Shown: positions 1 to 11,494 of the stretch, one piece after another
Layout of the letters: every line of letters begins with the position of its first letter
How positions within the stretch are numbered: the stretch's first letter is position 1
Assembly: GCA_947311845.1 (NCBI GenBank)
Contig: CAMZMU010000034.1
Span: forward strand, 85,356,325-85,420,324
Origin: Poa pratensis
Taxonomy: Eukaryota; Streptophyta; Magnoliopsida; Poales; Poaceae
Direction of reading: 5' to 3'
DNA length: 64,000 nt
Made by a program: the position numbers and the translations under genes
Notes under the pieces: model-generated
Database searches by the model: none
Told to the model about the DNA's origin: nothing
The model's input: only the letters and a program-made list of their open reading frames with translations

Positions 1-1130
1 TCGATGTCGTCGTCAACGCAGCCCCGTGTCGATGTCATTGCTAGACACCAACAAAATCTGTCGGTAAACACAACTCACTTAAATCTGACAACACTTATAT
101 GAATCCAAATAATGCATGAGGGAGATAAACATGCTCAGCCATCAAGAAATCAAAGCCATTAAGTTCAAGAACATAACACTCAAGCTCTAATATACCCAAA
201 AGCATGTATTACCACTTTAAAATCATTTGCAAAGCACTAGGATGGAGAAATCATCACGAGACTTTCTCTGAACTTAATTAACAGAGTTTACAGTATGTTA
301 ACTGATGAAAAAACATTTCTTTAGTTAATACAATATAGGTTGGACTGAAGTTAAATTACTGTACTAATTAAACATTTTATATCTCCAGATCCACCTTGCT
401 GCAGTAACTAAACATTTTAGACACTCCTTTCCCAAGAATGATAAGCTTATTAGATAGAGAACAAGGAAAAACTCAGAGCTGACCACACAAAATTGAACAT
501 GTGTATACTTGCCAAGCTATCTTCACGAATTAAGTGCAGAGCACAATTCACGGAGAACAGGTGAAGATATCCATACCTCTTCCTGTGGCAGAACAAAGTT
601 GGTGAAGGGTAGCAGCAGCAGGAGCAGCCTTGTGTCGTCTGCTTGGTCAGGTAAGCATGCAAATAGCAGGGATATGTACAGCAACTGCAAGCATCTACAT
701 TTAGAACAACAGAACAAGCATTTTTTCCATTACTTGTCCATACTTACAGGAACTAACTAAACATCAATTTATACATCGTTTAAACTGGGCATAGTTCACT
801 TTAGTCTCTTCTCTGTTGGACACATTATTCAGTCATGTACATAAGCAGGCAAGCATGCACGAAGCAATCAAATTGAGGCGCATGGCTCGAATCTGAAGCA
901 TTCCACGCAATGAAGTGCATGCATCTACATGTAGAACAACATAAGAAGCATTTTACTGATAGCACGAGAGTATCAGTATTCTGTTGTTATCAGCTTATCC
1001 TTAAGTCTAAAGCAAGCAAGGTAATCCTACCAAATAGGCAAACACTCTTGGACGGGGTGGGCGAGCAGGTAGGGCTCCAGCTTGGAGTGCGGCCACACGC
1101 CGGCGACTTGAACCTGGAGCAGAGATAGGA
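1..1130. other. AT-rich intergenic stretch, no gene recognised
   Basis: No coding exon is recognisable. A short local duplication is visible: the stretch around 640-750 (AAGCATGCA, then GCATCTACAT, then AGAACAACA) is echoed around 845-955 with an unrelated insert between the parts. On the minus strand, 1128-1031 reads as a short open stretch after a plausible acceptor (CTCTGCTCCAG), but it ends at a stop after about 28 codons and matches nothing I know. Confidence 0.4.
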
Positions 1131-1913
1131 TATCGATCCTTAGTAGCACCCCAACCTAAAGGCCAAAAGCAGAGCAAAATTAGAGAACCTGGTGGCGGTA
1201 ATTGAAGGGGAAAAGTTGAGGAATAGGTTCAGCAGAGAGGAGGACGCACGGGGCGAGGCCGGAAGAGCTCGTCGGCGCGCTGGTGGATAGCCACGGCTCG
1301 AGGTGAGGAACTGAAATCGGGAGCTGGGCGGCGCCCTGGCCGTGGGGGTCGTCGGGGTAGAGGCACGCCGGAGGCGGTGGTCGCCGTCTTCTAGCCTCCA
1401 GCTGCTCACCGCCGTTCTTGGAGAGGAGAGTGTGACGGCGAGCTCTTCGACGCCGGCCTGGAGCGCGGAGGCGCGCGGAGGTCGACGCGCTCGGGACAAG
1501 CGGCCCGGAGGCTAGTGGGCGGTGGCGGCGCATCCCGGGAGAAGGCTGGTGGGCGGTGGCGGCGCATCGAGGCGCACCGGCGGGGCGGCCATGACGGCAT
1601 GGTTGGAAGCGGCCGGGGAAGGGGGCCAGACCTAGCCGCGCGAGGAAGAGGAGAGGGGTCCAGCGACGAGGTGGAGAGGGAGAGGACCGAGGCGAGGGGC
1701 GGCCGGAGGAGGGCGGCCGGGCTGGAGAGGGAGGAGGCAGGAAGGAGGCGGCGCCGGGTACGAGTGGCTGGGAGGAAGAGAGAGAAGGGTGGCTGCGCCT
1801 GCGCGTGCGCGTGCGAGGAGTGCGAGTCTTCCGCTAATCAGCCGTCCGTCCGCGATCAAACGGTCAGTGTGCGTGCGTGGAGATATGCCCCGTGTAAGGC
1901 GCCTGCTGAATAG
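1131..1913. other. GC-rich block, unrecognised
   Basis: Base composition jumps to high GC between about 1200 and 1850 and drops sharply afterwards. Several frames on both strands are open for 60-130 codons, but all give low-complexity Arg/Pro/Ala/Gly-rich translations, as expected by chance in GC-rich DNA. It could be the CpG-rich first exon and 5' leader of a minus-strand gene or a captured fragment of one. No domain is recognised. Confidence 0.3.
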
Positions 1914-2040
1914 ATTTACCGTTATCTAATTAGGACACTTTGCTAAACTGTTTTGTAGGCAGGGATAGTATAAAGTTGAGATTGTATGGTTCTTAAACTT
2001 TCTATTGCATACAGTTTAGGCTCAACTCAGACTGATATCT

Positions 2041-2952
2041 CTACTATAAAATACGAGTAAACGACCGTGGCAGTGGTTGGTACGTCGTGGCAATTTTACG
2101 TTTTAGTCCCTCCGGAATACTAAAATCAACCCGTGGTCCTTCTTTAAGTGGCATACCCATTTGCTATTCAACCGTTGACAGTTTGACCCCACGATCCCCT
2201 TCATCCCGCGTCGGCGGCGCCCCTCCGTCCCCTGCATCCTGTGGATCCGGCGGAAATTCGCCTCTCCGGCTCTCCCCTACACACGGACGTGGTGCTTCCT
2301 CATCTCTAGCAGCAGATCGATCGTTTTCGGCAAGGAGTGCAACGTGAGCAGTCTTCATCAACGATCCAATCGTCGTTCCCGCATCCCCGCACCGCCGTCC
2401 GCATCGAGGCCACCTCGCCGACCGTCCGCATTGAGGCCGCCTCACCGTCCAGCTCCGGATCCGGCGGCGCTCCTCTACTTCATGCGCTAACGGGAGCAAA
2501 ATCGAGCGTTCGAGCCGAGAACCATGGCGGCGACTGCAACGAAGCAAAGTCGACGAGGTCGCCGCCAGCACCCACCCCTCTCCTTTCCGGCGCCGCCACC
2601 AGGAGCCTATGCCTTCAGCGTGTCGTGCCGAACCAATCATCCGCAGACGCCGGCAGCCCGGCAGCCCAAAGTCCTCCCCGTGTCGGCCCCATCAGGCCAC
2701 ACACCTATAGGGCGATGGCGGTCACGCACGCGCCATCCTTCGGAGATATACCTTGTTGCCCAGAAAATCTCTCCGCTCCGACTCGAAGCCGCCGGTAGCA
2801 GCAGCATCACGTCGTGGCACCAGTGCCGACCACCGAGGGCCTCACGACCTCTCGTAGGGTGCAGATCGAGTGGGCCGAGCGCAGCTTGTACGAGTGTTGC
2901 AGTTTCAGACAACCAATGATGAGCATACTCTGGAAATCATGAACCCAGGAGG
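2041..2952. other. Unrecognised moderately GC-rich segment
   Basis: Open frames of 80-158 codons exist on both strands (for example 2337-2798 plus and 2164-2640 minus) and overlap each other. Their translations are Ser/Pro/Arg-rich with no family signature. I see no splice-supported gene and treat these as chance frames or an old captured fragment. Confidence 0.25.
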
Positions 2953-3643
2953 AGCCAGCTCAACTGAGGATTTGTCTATTCTATTTGAGATACAGCAGGA
3001 GGTGATTTTCACAGAGAGAGCGGCAGAATCAATAGATTTTTTTTGAGAACACTGTACAACACAGACGCTCACAAATACGCACGTAAACTCACCCCTATAA
3101 ACGCACACACGCACACCCTACCCCTATGAGCACCTCTAAAGGACTGAGCCGGCAGATCTTGAGGTTGACGAAGTCACCACAGGCGCCTCGCTGTTGACGG
3201 GCACACCACGTACCACTGAAAGAATAGCGTCGGATAAACCTGGAATAAATCCAGGTAAATGCAAACGCCCATGCCAAGTCTAGGACTTGAACCTGGGTGG
3301 GCTGGTTCCACCGCAGGGAACCCAACCATCAGAGCCAAGCTCAGAATCAATAGATTTGGGCAATAGGTGTAAGTGTTTTAATCATTTCGTCAGTATGGTT
3401 CTCTGTCTTTCAGCTCAACGATTCTACTATGTGCTCTGTTCTTATGCTTCACCAGAGCCAGCTCAACTGAGGATTTTGTCTATTCTATTTGAGATACAGC
3501 AGGAGGTGATTTTCACAGAGAGAGCGCGGCAGAATCAATAGATTTGGGCAATAGGTGTAAGTGTTTTAATCATTTCGTCAGTATGGTTCTCTATCTTTCA
3601 GCTCAACGATTCTACTATGTGCTCTGTTCTTATGCTTCACCAG
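2953..3643. repeat. Tandem duplication of a ~188 bp unit, first copy split by a SINE
   Basis: Unit 2 (3456-3643) starts AGCCAGCTCAACTGAGGA and ends TATGCTTCACCAG. Unit 1 has the same start at 2953 and the same end at 3455, but a SINE and its target duplication lie inside it. With the SINE removed the two units differ by only a few bases. The duplicated unit contains a stop-containing reading frame and looks like duplicated non-coding or dead exon material. Confidence 0.8.
3040..3342 (-). mobile_element. Au-type SINE (tRNA-derived), minus strand
   Basis: Read on the minus strand, the element begins GAGCTTGGCTCTGATGG, carries a pol III B-box-like GGTTCAAGTCC (plus-strand 3281-3291), continues with a body typical of the Triticeae Au SINE (GTGGTGACTTCGTCAACCTC, then AGGTGCTCATAGGGGTAGGG) and ends TTGTACAGTGTT followed by A residues. 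It is flanked by a 15 bp duplication AGAATCAATAGATTT at 3025-3039 and 3343-3357. The family name is from memory of the grass Au consensus; structure and TSD are seen directly. Confidence 0.88.
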
Positions 3644-6090
3644 ATTGTCGGTTCTAGCTCCAGCTTGAACAACAAAACAGTTGGGTTTGAGGAGGGTGCC
3701 TGAAAGGAGATCATACCTACTGGTGCTTCAGTGCTTGGGATGGTGTTACGGCGCCTACGGAGATACTGCTTGGTCGAGGCGTGCAGGCAAGACCGTAGTT
3801 GTTTCAGTAGAGGAGAAGGTTATCGTCGTTGAGGTGAACAGGGATGTAGTGCTGCAGTCCATCGGTGGTTTGTCGGTGTTAAGCATTTTATTTCCGGTAT
3901 TCCTTTACTACATCATATTTTGGTGTTCTGTTTGCTTTGGTTCCAGTATTCAGCTTGGTTGTGCATGATACTGAACATATAGGACTGAATTATCAGGTGA
4001 AGGGCTGCCATGGACTTAAGATAATACGAAAGAGGGAAGAAGGAAGAAGGAATGTCAAGGTCCGTCTTGAACTTGCTGTAGCTAGTCCAGAGATTGGACT
4101 AGAATGTTTTCTGGTTGTAATTTACGTCATCTGTCAAGCTTACGTTGCACCAATATCTCTAGAATGGTAAAATCTGAGCTATGAATATTTTTGGGAGAGA
4201 GGAGTAATCTGGATAGACATGTCCAAAAATGTTGGGAGAAAAATAAAGGTGTAAATTATCTTGGTGATGTGAATCCATGATGGTCCTTCTATGTGGCTGG
4301 ACTCCTCGAAAAAGTTTGATCGTATTCATAAAAAAATTCAACAAGCCAGGCGGAGATTTTAGTTCCTTAGTATGAGTGATAAGGCTGCTATGGAGGAATG
4401 CTTTTGTTCGGTCGAATAGATGCAGTTTCAGCAGAGTACCAAACACGTTTTTTCGCTCTCAACCGAAACAATTTACGGATCCATGTGATACACCGGTTTT
4501 GTGTCACGAAACGACAATTAAGCGGGTTTTTCAGTTTATTTTTATCTAGCCCGTTGCAACGCACGGGCATGTTTGCTAATTTTAGTACAATTATTATATG
4601 ACAAAAGAAAATAAACCAACACATATGTTCCAATAAGTTACACAGAATCTGTTAAATATGATGACCATGTGAAATAGGGTTTTAGAGAACAAGATGTGTG
4701 CAACATGATGATGCATCACGTCCAATGTTCTTATGAGAAATGGGTGGTTTAATTTGAATTTTTCAGTTTAATTAAGGTATGCTAAGATAAAAAGTATCCA
4801 CGATAATTGAACATTAGATAACCATTTAGACTTGTCAATGGTACATTCTTGTGTGTTGTATAATTCAGATTTCCGCTAACTTATGATGATAATTTTAGCT
4901 TATATTTCTGGTAATATGAAAAAATTATGATATGAACCAATACTTAAAATTTCAAATAATTAAAGTTGATATCTTGTAAAACACCTGGAGCATGTTGGAC
5001 CGTACTTCCCTAGTATTTCAACATTTATATCCTCATTTTCTGACAAACTGGAAGGAGCTTGCCGCTGACTTAGCTTGGATAAATAGAAATAAACCATGTA
5101 TGAAACTTTACACATATCATTTTTGTTATTTCTGCTTAATCAAGTCTCTTGTGAATGTAATAAATAAGTTATTTCTTAATGACTACATAATATGTTTTCA
5201 AAAAATAACTAAAGACTTAAGTTTGGTTAGTCACGGTTGTTTTGAGGGCATGTGTCGACTGGTGTCGCTGCCATGTGTGCTCGGACATGCGTCTGTGCCA
5301 CGGGAAACTAAGGAGCCCTCTCGGGCCACCTATCATTGGTCTGTCTCTGCCTTGTGGCACTCGCTAGTTTTAAATTTGGCTCACAGGTGGATAGCATGGA
5401 CCAGGCCAATCGATGGTGTTCTCTCTCTCGATTTTTCTCAACCGCTGACTGGGCCACTGATTCCGGCCATTTCTACCACCTCCTGGTGCTGGTGCTCCTT
5501 AGTCTAACCCCGTCACTTATTCACGGTAGTGGTGTAGATAAAAAAAACCTGCAATTCTACCATATCGGCCACGTCATGTCAAAACGAAATGCAGACGGTG
5601 AGGCGAAGCTCGCATATCCATCTAGTATAGTAGAATTTTGTGTTGAGATCAATGAGTTGTGTAGTTGAGATATATGTAACGAGTCATTATTCGACTAATT
5701 ATTCACATTTATATATTTTGTATACATCTTTTTGTTACTTTTGAAACGAACAATAAGAATTTCTTGATGTATTGGTACATCATAAACATATATATTCCTT
5801 TTAAAGTTAAATATAATAAATTACGTTTTCACTTACCATTTTGTATTCAATATTTGGGCTAAATTGGCCTTAATCGCCAGAAGTCGCAAACCCCTTTTTT
5901 ATTGCTTTATTATTTCTAGAACCTTTCGGACATGAAAAAAAGTCGGGAAAACCTTGACTCAGTTTGGAGCAGTACTTAAATCCTTACACTATTTTTTATT
6001 AATTGGCATTGTTACTTTGGAATGTTTGGCTCACATAATGATATCAATGTCTTGCAAAGCACCTTTTATGCAAAGTTAGAGAATGGAGAA
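3644..6090. other. Intergenic, no gene recognised
   Basis: Mostly AT-rich sequence with short open frames only. A frame at 3681-3968 and one at 4992-5507 have no recognisable domain. The one local feature is the hairpin described separately near 4555. I see nothing else. Confidence 0.35.
4552..4571 (-). other. CCCGT...ACGGG hairpin next to CTAG, possible Helitron 3' end
   Basis: On the minus strand the sequence reads GCCCGTGCGTTGCAACGGGC followed by CTAGAT. A GC-rich hairpin followed within a few bases by CTRR is the hallmark of a Helitron 3' terminus, and similar CGTGCGTTGCAACGGG strings are frequent in grass repeats. No 5' TC end was located, so the call stays tentative. Confidence 0.3.
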
Positions 6091-6099
6091 ACTCCAACA

Positions 6100-6366
6100 T
6101 GATCTAGCTAACGGCGTCGCTCCCCCTGTTCCACATTTGTGAAGATAATTCACAACCTCGATGGCAGGAAGAAATATAACTTTGTCAAGACTCAAGAAGC
6201 TACTTGGATGGACATTACACGAGCATTTGGAGTGTCCTAAGTTAGGTTTGTAATTGTTCGTGGACCTGCTCGCTTTTGGGACAATAATGCTTTATCAGAC
6301 ATCATAACATGTTGTGCGATCCTACGCAACATGATCATAGAATATGATAGGGAACGAGAATGAATT
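6100..6366 (+). pseudogene. PIF/Harbinger transposase (DDE nuclease) relic
   Basis: One frame from about 6133 reads FVKIIHNLDGRKKYNFVKTQ, and then, after an interrupting stop, RFVIVRGPARFWDNNALSDI followed by ITCCAILRNMIIE. This matches the C-terminal part of grass PIF/Harbinger transposases (typically AFGVLQARFAIVRGPARFWD and the MTCCVIMHNMI block). The frame carries at least one in-frame stop after AFGVS and both ends are missing. No flanking terminal repeats were found, so this is an isolated dead fragment. Confidence 0.75.
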
Positions 6367-6549
6367 ACCACTACCTTAGTGTTGGGACTCCTCTGAGACC
6401 TATGCATGTTTCTACTTGATAAAAAAATCCTTGTCGTCTGCTGGTAGATGGAAGACAAGGTCGAATCGACGAAGGTCGGCAAGTGATTCCCTGTTTAAGT
6501 CTTGTTAGTTTTGTGGTAAAATGGATCAATGGATTGGCTTAAGCTTCAC

Positions 6550-7010
6550 ATGGTTTTTTTTTGTGAGAGAGAATTTATTTTTTTAAGACCGATCTACCGT
6601 AGGGGAAGCCCCTACGGTGTAATTTTATATATAAAGGATGGAGGTAACAAATTACATGATGTTTCGGTCTAAAAGATGGGGCTGGAGGAGTCAAACAAGA
6701 ATGACTCAACCAGCAAATAAAAGAGCAAAATCAAGCAAAAAAGGTATTTGCAAAACCAATAAGATGGGGGACCAAGGCCTTTTTGATTCTGTATCTATGA
6801 AGAAGTAAGTCTTGCTTGGCACGCCTGCGCCAGTTATCCAGAGAGCCAGAGAGGGCACCACCCCATTAAAAATATAGTCATTGCGCTCCTTCCAAATGTT
6901 CCATGTGATGGACGTGAAAATCTCCATGAAATTAGGATGAGCAAAAGAGGCTGCTGCAAGTTCCACCCGTTCTTTCACACTCTTGAGAAAGTCCCACTGC
7001 AAACCAATTA
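6550..7010 (-). pseudogene. LINE (non-LTR retrotransposon) 3' fragment, minus strand
   Basis: On the minus strand 7002-6780 encodes a segment with FTSITWNIWKERNDYIFNG, the tryptophan-rich end of plant LINE reverse-transcriptase ORFs (zf-RVT region). Further along that strand the sequence ends near A-rich runs (plus-strand T runs at 6548-6590), as expected of a 3' tail. The 5' part is absent, the usual state of 5'-truncated LINE copies. Beyond about codon 60 the frame no longer resembles the family, so a frameshift is likely. Confidence 0.65.
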
Positions 7011-7751
7011 GGATTTATCATCACCACTAATATAAAAAGGGAGAGAGAGGGGTGATCCAAATCATCTCAACCAAACAACAATTGATCCGACGGTTATTAA
7101 GCGGGACTGACCACGGACTGACCACGAACCGAGCGAAACAACGTCTCCTTCGGAACTTACCTCACCGCAGCCATCCAACCTCCGTCGGCGCCCTTCATCC
7201 CCACCGCCGCCTACCTCCATCAACGCATGTCACGCCCTCCATCCCCGCCGCCGCGCCCTCCATCAACGTACGCCGAGCCCTCCATCTCCGTCACGGACGA
7301 CCTCCATCAAGGCCGCCGCGCCCTCCATCCCCGCCACCGGCGCCGTCCATCAACACAGGTCGCGCCCACGCCGGCCGAAGAAACAGGGTCGCCCGCCCTG
7401 CCCGCACGCCCGACGCACGCCTTCCCGACGACCCCGTGTGAAGCGCCGCAGGCCAGCCTCCATCCCCGTATGCCCGGCGCCCCCGCCCGGTGCCTTCCCG
7501 ACAAGCCCCACACGACGCGCCGCCGGCCTCCCTCCATGGAGTACCTGCTACCCTGCGTCCTGACACACTACGACCTGCTGCTGTGGTGCTGCACTGGTAC
7601 GGCGCTGCTCGCCATCTCCTTTATCCTCACCAGACGCCAGAGGCATGAAAAGGGCAAGTGTCAAGGTAGAACTTTGAACCGCATACCACTTGTTCGACAA
7701 AACGTCAAAACTCATTCTTCTCTGCTCCCAGCCCAACGAATGCTCATGTGA
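7011..7751 (+). other. GC-rich open region with repeated CCTCCATC motifs, unrecognised
   Basis: Two overlapping plus-strand frames (7052-7441 and 7227-7751) are open through a stretch repeating CCTCCATCAACG and CCTCCATCCCCGCC. The translations are Pro/Arg/Ser-rich and carry no domain. In the second frame, residues about 108-125 (LLWCCTGTALLAISFIL) could form one membrane helix. It may be a non-coding transcript or captured fragment; coding function is not supported. Confidence 0.25.
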
Positions 7752-8450
7752 AATAAAGTTCCTTGGAAATAGAAAATCGCTGTCTCATGTATCCTGTGTA
7801 ATAGGTTAGCTACTCCATGGCGCAAAAGGTAAGTACCATGTCGCTCACCATCCAGAAGCTACACGATATCCTCCTTCATATGCCATTCCTATTTCAAGGA
7901 AATAGAGGAAGGACCATAATAGATTAGAGGTTATTCAACATCAGAATATATTATGTCATGTGTGCTCAGAAATAAAAGGAACCAAGTTGGTCCAGGAAAA
8001 AAATGCTTTTTTATTATCAAAAGCTACACCCACTAAAACAAGCTAGAGCACAAATTACCAACGAACTGATGTGTTAGTTTTGTGTGAACTGAACTGAAGT
8101 ACTTCTTCCAAAGACATGATCCATCACTCTCCATATGATAGTGTAGATGGACATAGTATAATGGAGCAGTTAGTTTTGGAGTTAAATGCACGAGCGGTCC
8201 TAAATCTTTTCCGAAAGTGTCAAGTAGGTCTTAAATCTTTCAAAATGCATATCTAGGTCCCATAAGTTTTGTTCCTTATGCACTAATAGGTGTGCTACAT
8301 TCATCTCCGCTAACAGTTTTTTGCTAAATAAATTAATTTGGAACGAAGGGAGTAATAGATATCAAGATATGAACTTAAAAATAATGAAGTTGTTGGAAGA
8401 CATGTCCATTCTTTAAAGCATCCCTGTGAGCCCAAGTAAGTCCTTGGAGT
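7752..8450. other. Intergenic, degraded repeat pieces
   Basis: No gene is seen. The string GGAACGAAGGGAGTAAT at about 8341-8357 resembles one end of a Stowaway/Mariner MITE, but no matching opposite end was found, so only a fragment is suggested. Confidence 0.3.
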
Positions 8451-8627
8451 CAGTGGCGGAGTTTGGCCCAAAAACTTGGAGGGGCAAATGCGCTGGGGGG
8501 GGGCAAGAAAACATGATTTTGGGCCGATTTTCACTGGAATATGTAGCAATTAGTTAGGGATAACTAGCAGAAATCTCATGGGCTGGGGGGCGGCTGCCCA
8601 TTTCGCCCTTTAGAAGCTACGCCACTG
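8451..8627. mobile_element. hAT-type MITE, 177 bp, TSD CTTGGAGT
   Basis: The ends are CAGTGGCGGAG and, inverted, CAGTGGCGTAG. An exact 8 bp duplication CTTGGAGT lies at 8443-8450 and 8628-8635; 8 bp is the hAT signature. No coding capacity. Two more MITEs with the same ends occur at 51064 and 51697. Confidence 0.85.
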
Positions 8628-8868
8628 CTTGGAGTGACACGAAAGAAGTGGGGCCTGCTCATTTTAGAGCGAAGAGATGCCATGGTCACTTATATTTGTG
8701 GTACATTTGATGTAGCCCAACTTAGGACCATCACCATGTCAAGCATTCCAACACATCACAAGTCACCATGGATATCAAAGGTGAACTCATTCCTTTTCAA
8801 CAACTCATTTTCCACCCTTTTGGATGGTATACTACCTCATCCTCCGTCCCTTGATGATACTAGGCTTG

Positions 8869-10636
8869 TGATGGCCCTTGAAGAGGTTGATCTACGACGC
8901 CAGAAAACACTTTGTTGATCTCCGGTGCGTAGTTACCTGCGTCAAAAGTAAATGGGTTAGGTTGAGACTCCAAGTGCAGAGTGTGTAGTAGTGGAAGACT
9001 TGTTTTCCCCACGAGGGGTGACTCGAGGGTTTAATATCGAACTCTCGGGGAATCAGTAGTGAAGATATATCTTCTTATCCTTCTTTTGGTTACCTACAAA
9101 ACAAAGTTAAATGTTTTGGTCCTCAACCTCACCTGTGGTTGTCAAGCACAAGGTGTAAGAATGATATCAAGATAGTTATGCAATGCAAACAGGAAATAAA
9201 TATGCACTGGTGGTGGATGCAATGGTAAATGATATTTTTGGGTTTTTTAATGATGTATGCAAGATGAAAAGTATTTTTGTATTTTCGGATTTAATGATGG
9301 CTGAAAATAGAAAAGTGGTATATGGTGTTGGAAAGGTGTTTCTTATGATTAAAAATGGACCGGGGTTCATGGTTTCACAAATGCACTCTCTCTTTATAAA
9401 GTGGCAGACAATGGAACACACACAGAGTTAACATATGAGATTGCAACACAAAGTTTGATAACAAGTTACTTAGATATATGGGCATCACGTCCTAACATAG
9501 AGACCTTTTGATTATTAGTCTCTCTTATACTCCACCAAGATGCGAACCAAATCATAACACCTCAGTAATTAAGATGACTCGGAGTATAGCAATAAGTTTC
9601 ATGACATGAAGTGAAAATGAGAATATGCTGGATCTAGTCACAGGAAGAAGCTTGGTCACCCTCAACCCTTGCAGCATGGTATTTTAGTTTATCCCTAGTG
9701 AGGTAACAAAGTAAGGTAAACACCCAAGTGGATCGCGATATTAAGTTGTCAGCTTACCACACTCACCACTCCCCGTTACTCCAACTAATGCACACGTTCC
9801 CCCACACACGCTCTCATAAACATGCTTGATCATAACAAGTAGACAAGAACGGGGTACATAATATGCATCTATACTCATAACTGAAACAAACATTGCAATC
9901 TCAAACATATATTAACTCATATAAAGATCCACCACATAGGTATTACAAATATGACTGTAATCATGTTCAGCAGCTCATACGGTACTAATTAGTGAAGCTC
10001 AAGAGAGCAGAGATACATAAGTTACTTCCACAAACCCATAGTCCAGAGGTGGACTACTCCCTCTTCATCATGAAGACGGTGGAGAAGTCGATGGAGAGGA
10101 TGGAGACCACACCGGCAGCGCCCCGCCGGAGTTTTCCCCCTCCAATCTGCAGCTCCTGATCTCCGTTTCGGTGTTTCTGTGTTTGTGCGGCGCTCCCTTC
10201 GCGAAATGACAGGGGACCTTTTTTATAGGCGTTTTTAGGTCAAGACGGAGTCGGGGGACGAAAGATCGACGGCCGCGGAGCCACGAGGCCCAAATGAGTG
10301 GGCCCCACGCGGCCACAGTACCTGGCCACGTGGGCCACTCCCTTTCTGCCTTCTGGCCTCTGTTTGCTTGCTTCCTTCGCTCCGAGGTCTTCCTCCTTCC
10401 AAAATACTGACGCCTGTATTTTTCCATAATTTTTGGACGACGTTTGGGTCCCTGAAACATAAAAGGAAAGAAATGGGGTTTTCTACCTGCGCAGGGTTAA
10501 TTCCATAAAAATAGGAAACAATTGATTTATTTCCTAAAATCATTAAATAACAGTAATATACCCCTTATATGATGCAAATATGATTGGAATATGTGTGATA
10601 TAGTGCAAAGTTCATGTATGCATTTTACATGCATCA
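8869..10636. mobile_element. Solo LTR, 1,768 bp, TSD GCTTG, in the outer 5' LTR
   Basis: The sequence starts TGATGGCCCTTGAAG and ends TTTACATGCATCA, with exact 5 bp duplications GCTTG at 8864-8868 and 10637-10641. The empty site is visible in the 3' LTR copy, where ACTAGGCTTG runs straight into CCACGACGACTACGGG. There is no internal retroelement region, so it is the product of LTR-LTR recombination. A plus-strand frame at 9183-9431 inside it has no known domain. Family not identified. Confidence 0.9.
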
Positions 10637-10757
10637 GCTTGTCACGACGACTACGGGTACACGAGAGGATGACCAAGGTACAAGAGGAATGAAGCCCGAC
10701 AAGACGGTGGCTTGGAAGAGGAGAAGGAAGAAGAAGGAGTTGTAGCTGGCGACATAG

Positions 10758-10918
10758 CCGGTACTACCGAGCAGGGTCGGTACTACCGCCCCCGCCCGGT
10801 ACTACTACGTTAGCCAGGGAGCTACGGGCATCGCGCCTGATCTTGCTCGGCACTACCGAGTCGGCCCGGTACTGCCGGCTGGTCGGCACTACCGCGCCTC
10901 ATCCGGTACTACCGCCCC
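10758..10918. repeat. Cluster of palindromic CGGTACTACCG motifs
   Basis: The near-palindrome CGGTACTACCG and variants (CGGCACTACCG, CGGTACTGCCG) recur seven or eight times here. The cluster occurs again in the 3' LTR (33307-33480) and in the leader after the 5' LTR (about 11807-11878). It sits about 70 bp or more upstream of the TATA-like element, so a promoter role is possible but unproven. Confidence 0.75.
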
Positions 10919-11476
10919 TTCGCTGCCTGCGCGCATATCTGGGCTTTTGACCCATGTACCCCTCTCCCACCTACCCCTTTGGGTCTAGACTATATATAGG
11001 AGTACCCCTCCACCTCTAGAGGGTAGAGCTAAGATGATGAGATAGAGTTGAGCTTAGCTCCTTTCCCACCCCTTGTAGTGTTGCCTCCTATGGAGATGAA
11101 TCATGGCCTCGCCTTGTGGAGATGAATCAAGGCTTCCCCTTGTGGAGAAGATCCCTCTAGTGGATTTCAAGACCTCTTCTTGTAATTGAGATTACATGTC
11201 AATCCTTCATCTTCGGGTGATGCTATTGGATCGGTTGGATTGACCTATATGAGAAACAATCCTAAGAGTAAGGTTGCTTGGAGATTGAGAATCGGGGGCT
11301 ACCCTTGGGGATTTGTTACCGGTTGATTTCGTCCATGTTGCTTTGCTAGTTATCCCTCACTTTCCCCATGAATTCCCCTTTGTGTTCTTGTGTTCTTCGT
11401 GATTCTTCGCGTTCTTTGTCCCTCCACATCAAATCCGTGAAGATCGGGCAACCCTAGAGGTGCACCCTTCACCATA

Positions 11477-11494
11477 TGGTATCAGAGCATGGTT
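11477..11494 (+). other. Primer-binding site of the outer element (tRNA-iMet type)
   Basis: TGGTATCAGAGCATGG starts two bases after the 5' LTR end. TGGTATCAGAGC is complementary to the 3' end of plant initiator tRNA-Met, the usual primer site of many plant LTR elements. It fixes the orientation of the outer element as plus. Confidence 0.9.

Larger units (their letters stand above)
8708..11474 (+). repeat. 5' LTR of the outer element (interrupted)
   Basis: It matches the 3' LTR (19601-34137) once insertions are removed. Net length is about 994 bp here and about 1,019 bp in the 3' copy. It starts TGATGTAGCCCAAC and ends CCCTTCACCA. It carries a cluster of CGGTACTACCG motifs near 10758-10915 and a TATA-like CTATATATAGGAG at about 10989. 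The solo LTR 8869-10636 interrupts it. Confidence 0.9.

Noticed and set aside
1140..1600. Minus-strand frames in the GC-rich block as a protein gene.
   Set aside because: Three overlapping frames are all low-complexity and none shows a domain or supported exon structure.
11477..11494. TGGTATCAGAGC as part of a tRNA gene.
   Set aside because: Only the 3' complement of tRNA-iMet is present, directly after an LTR; no tRNA body.
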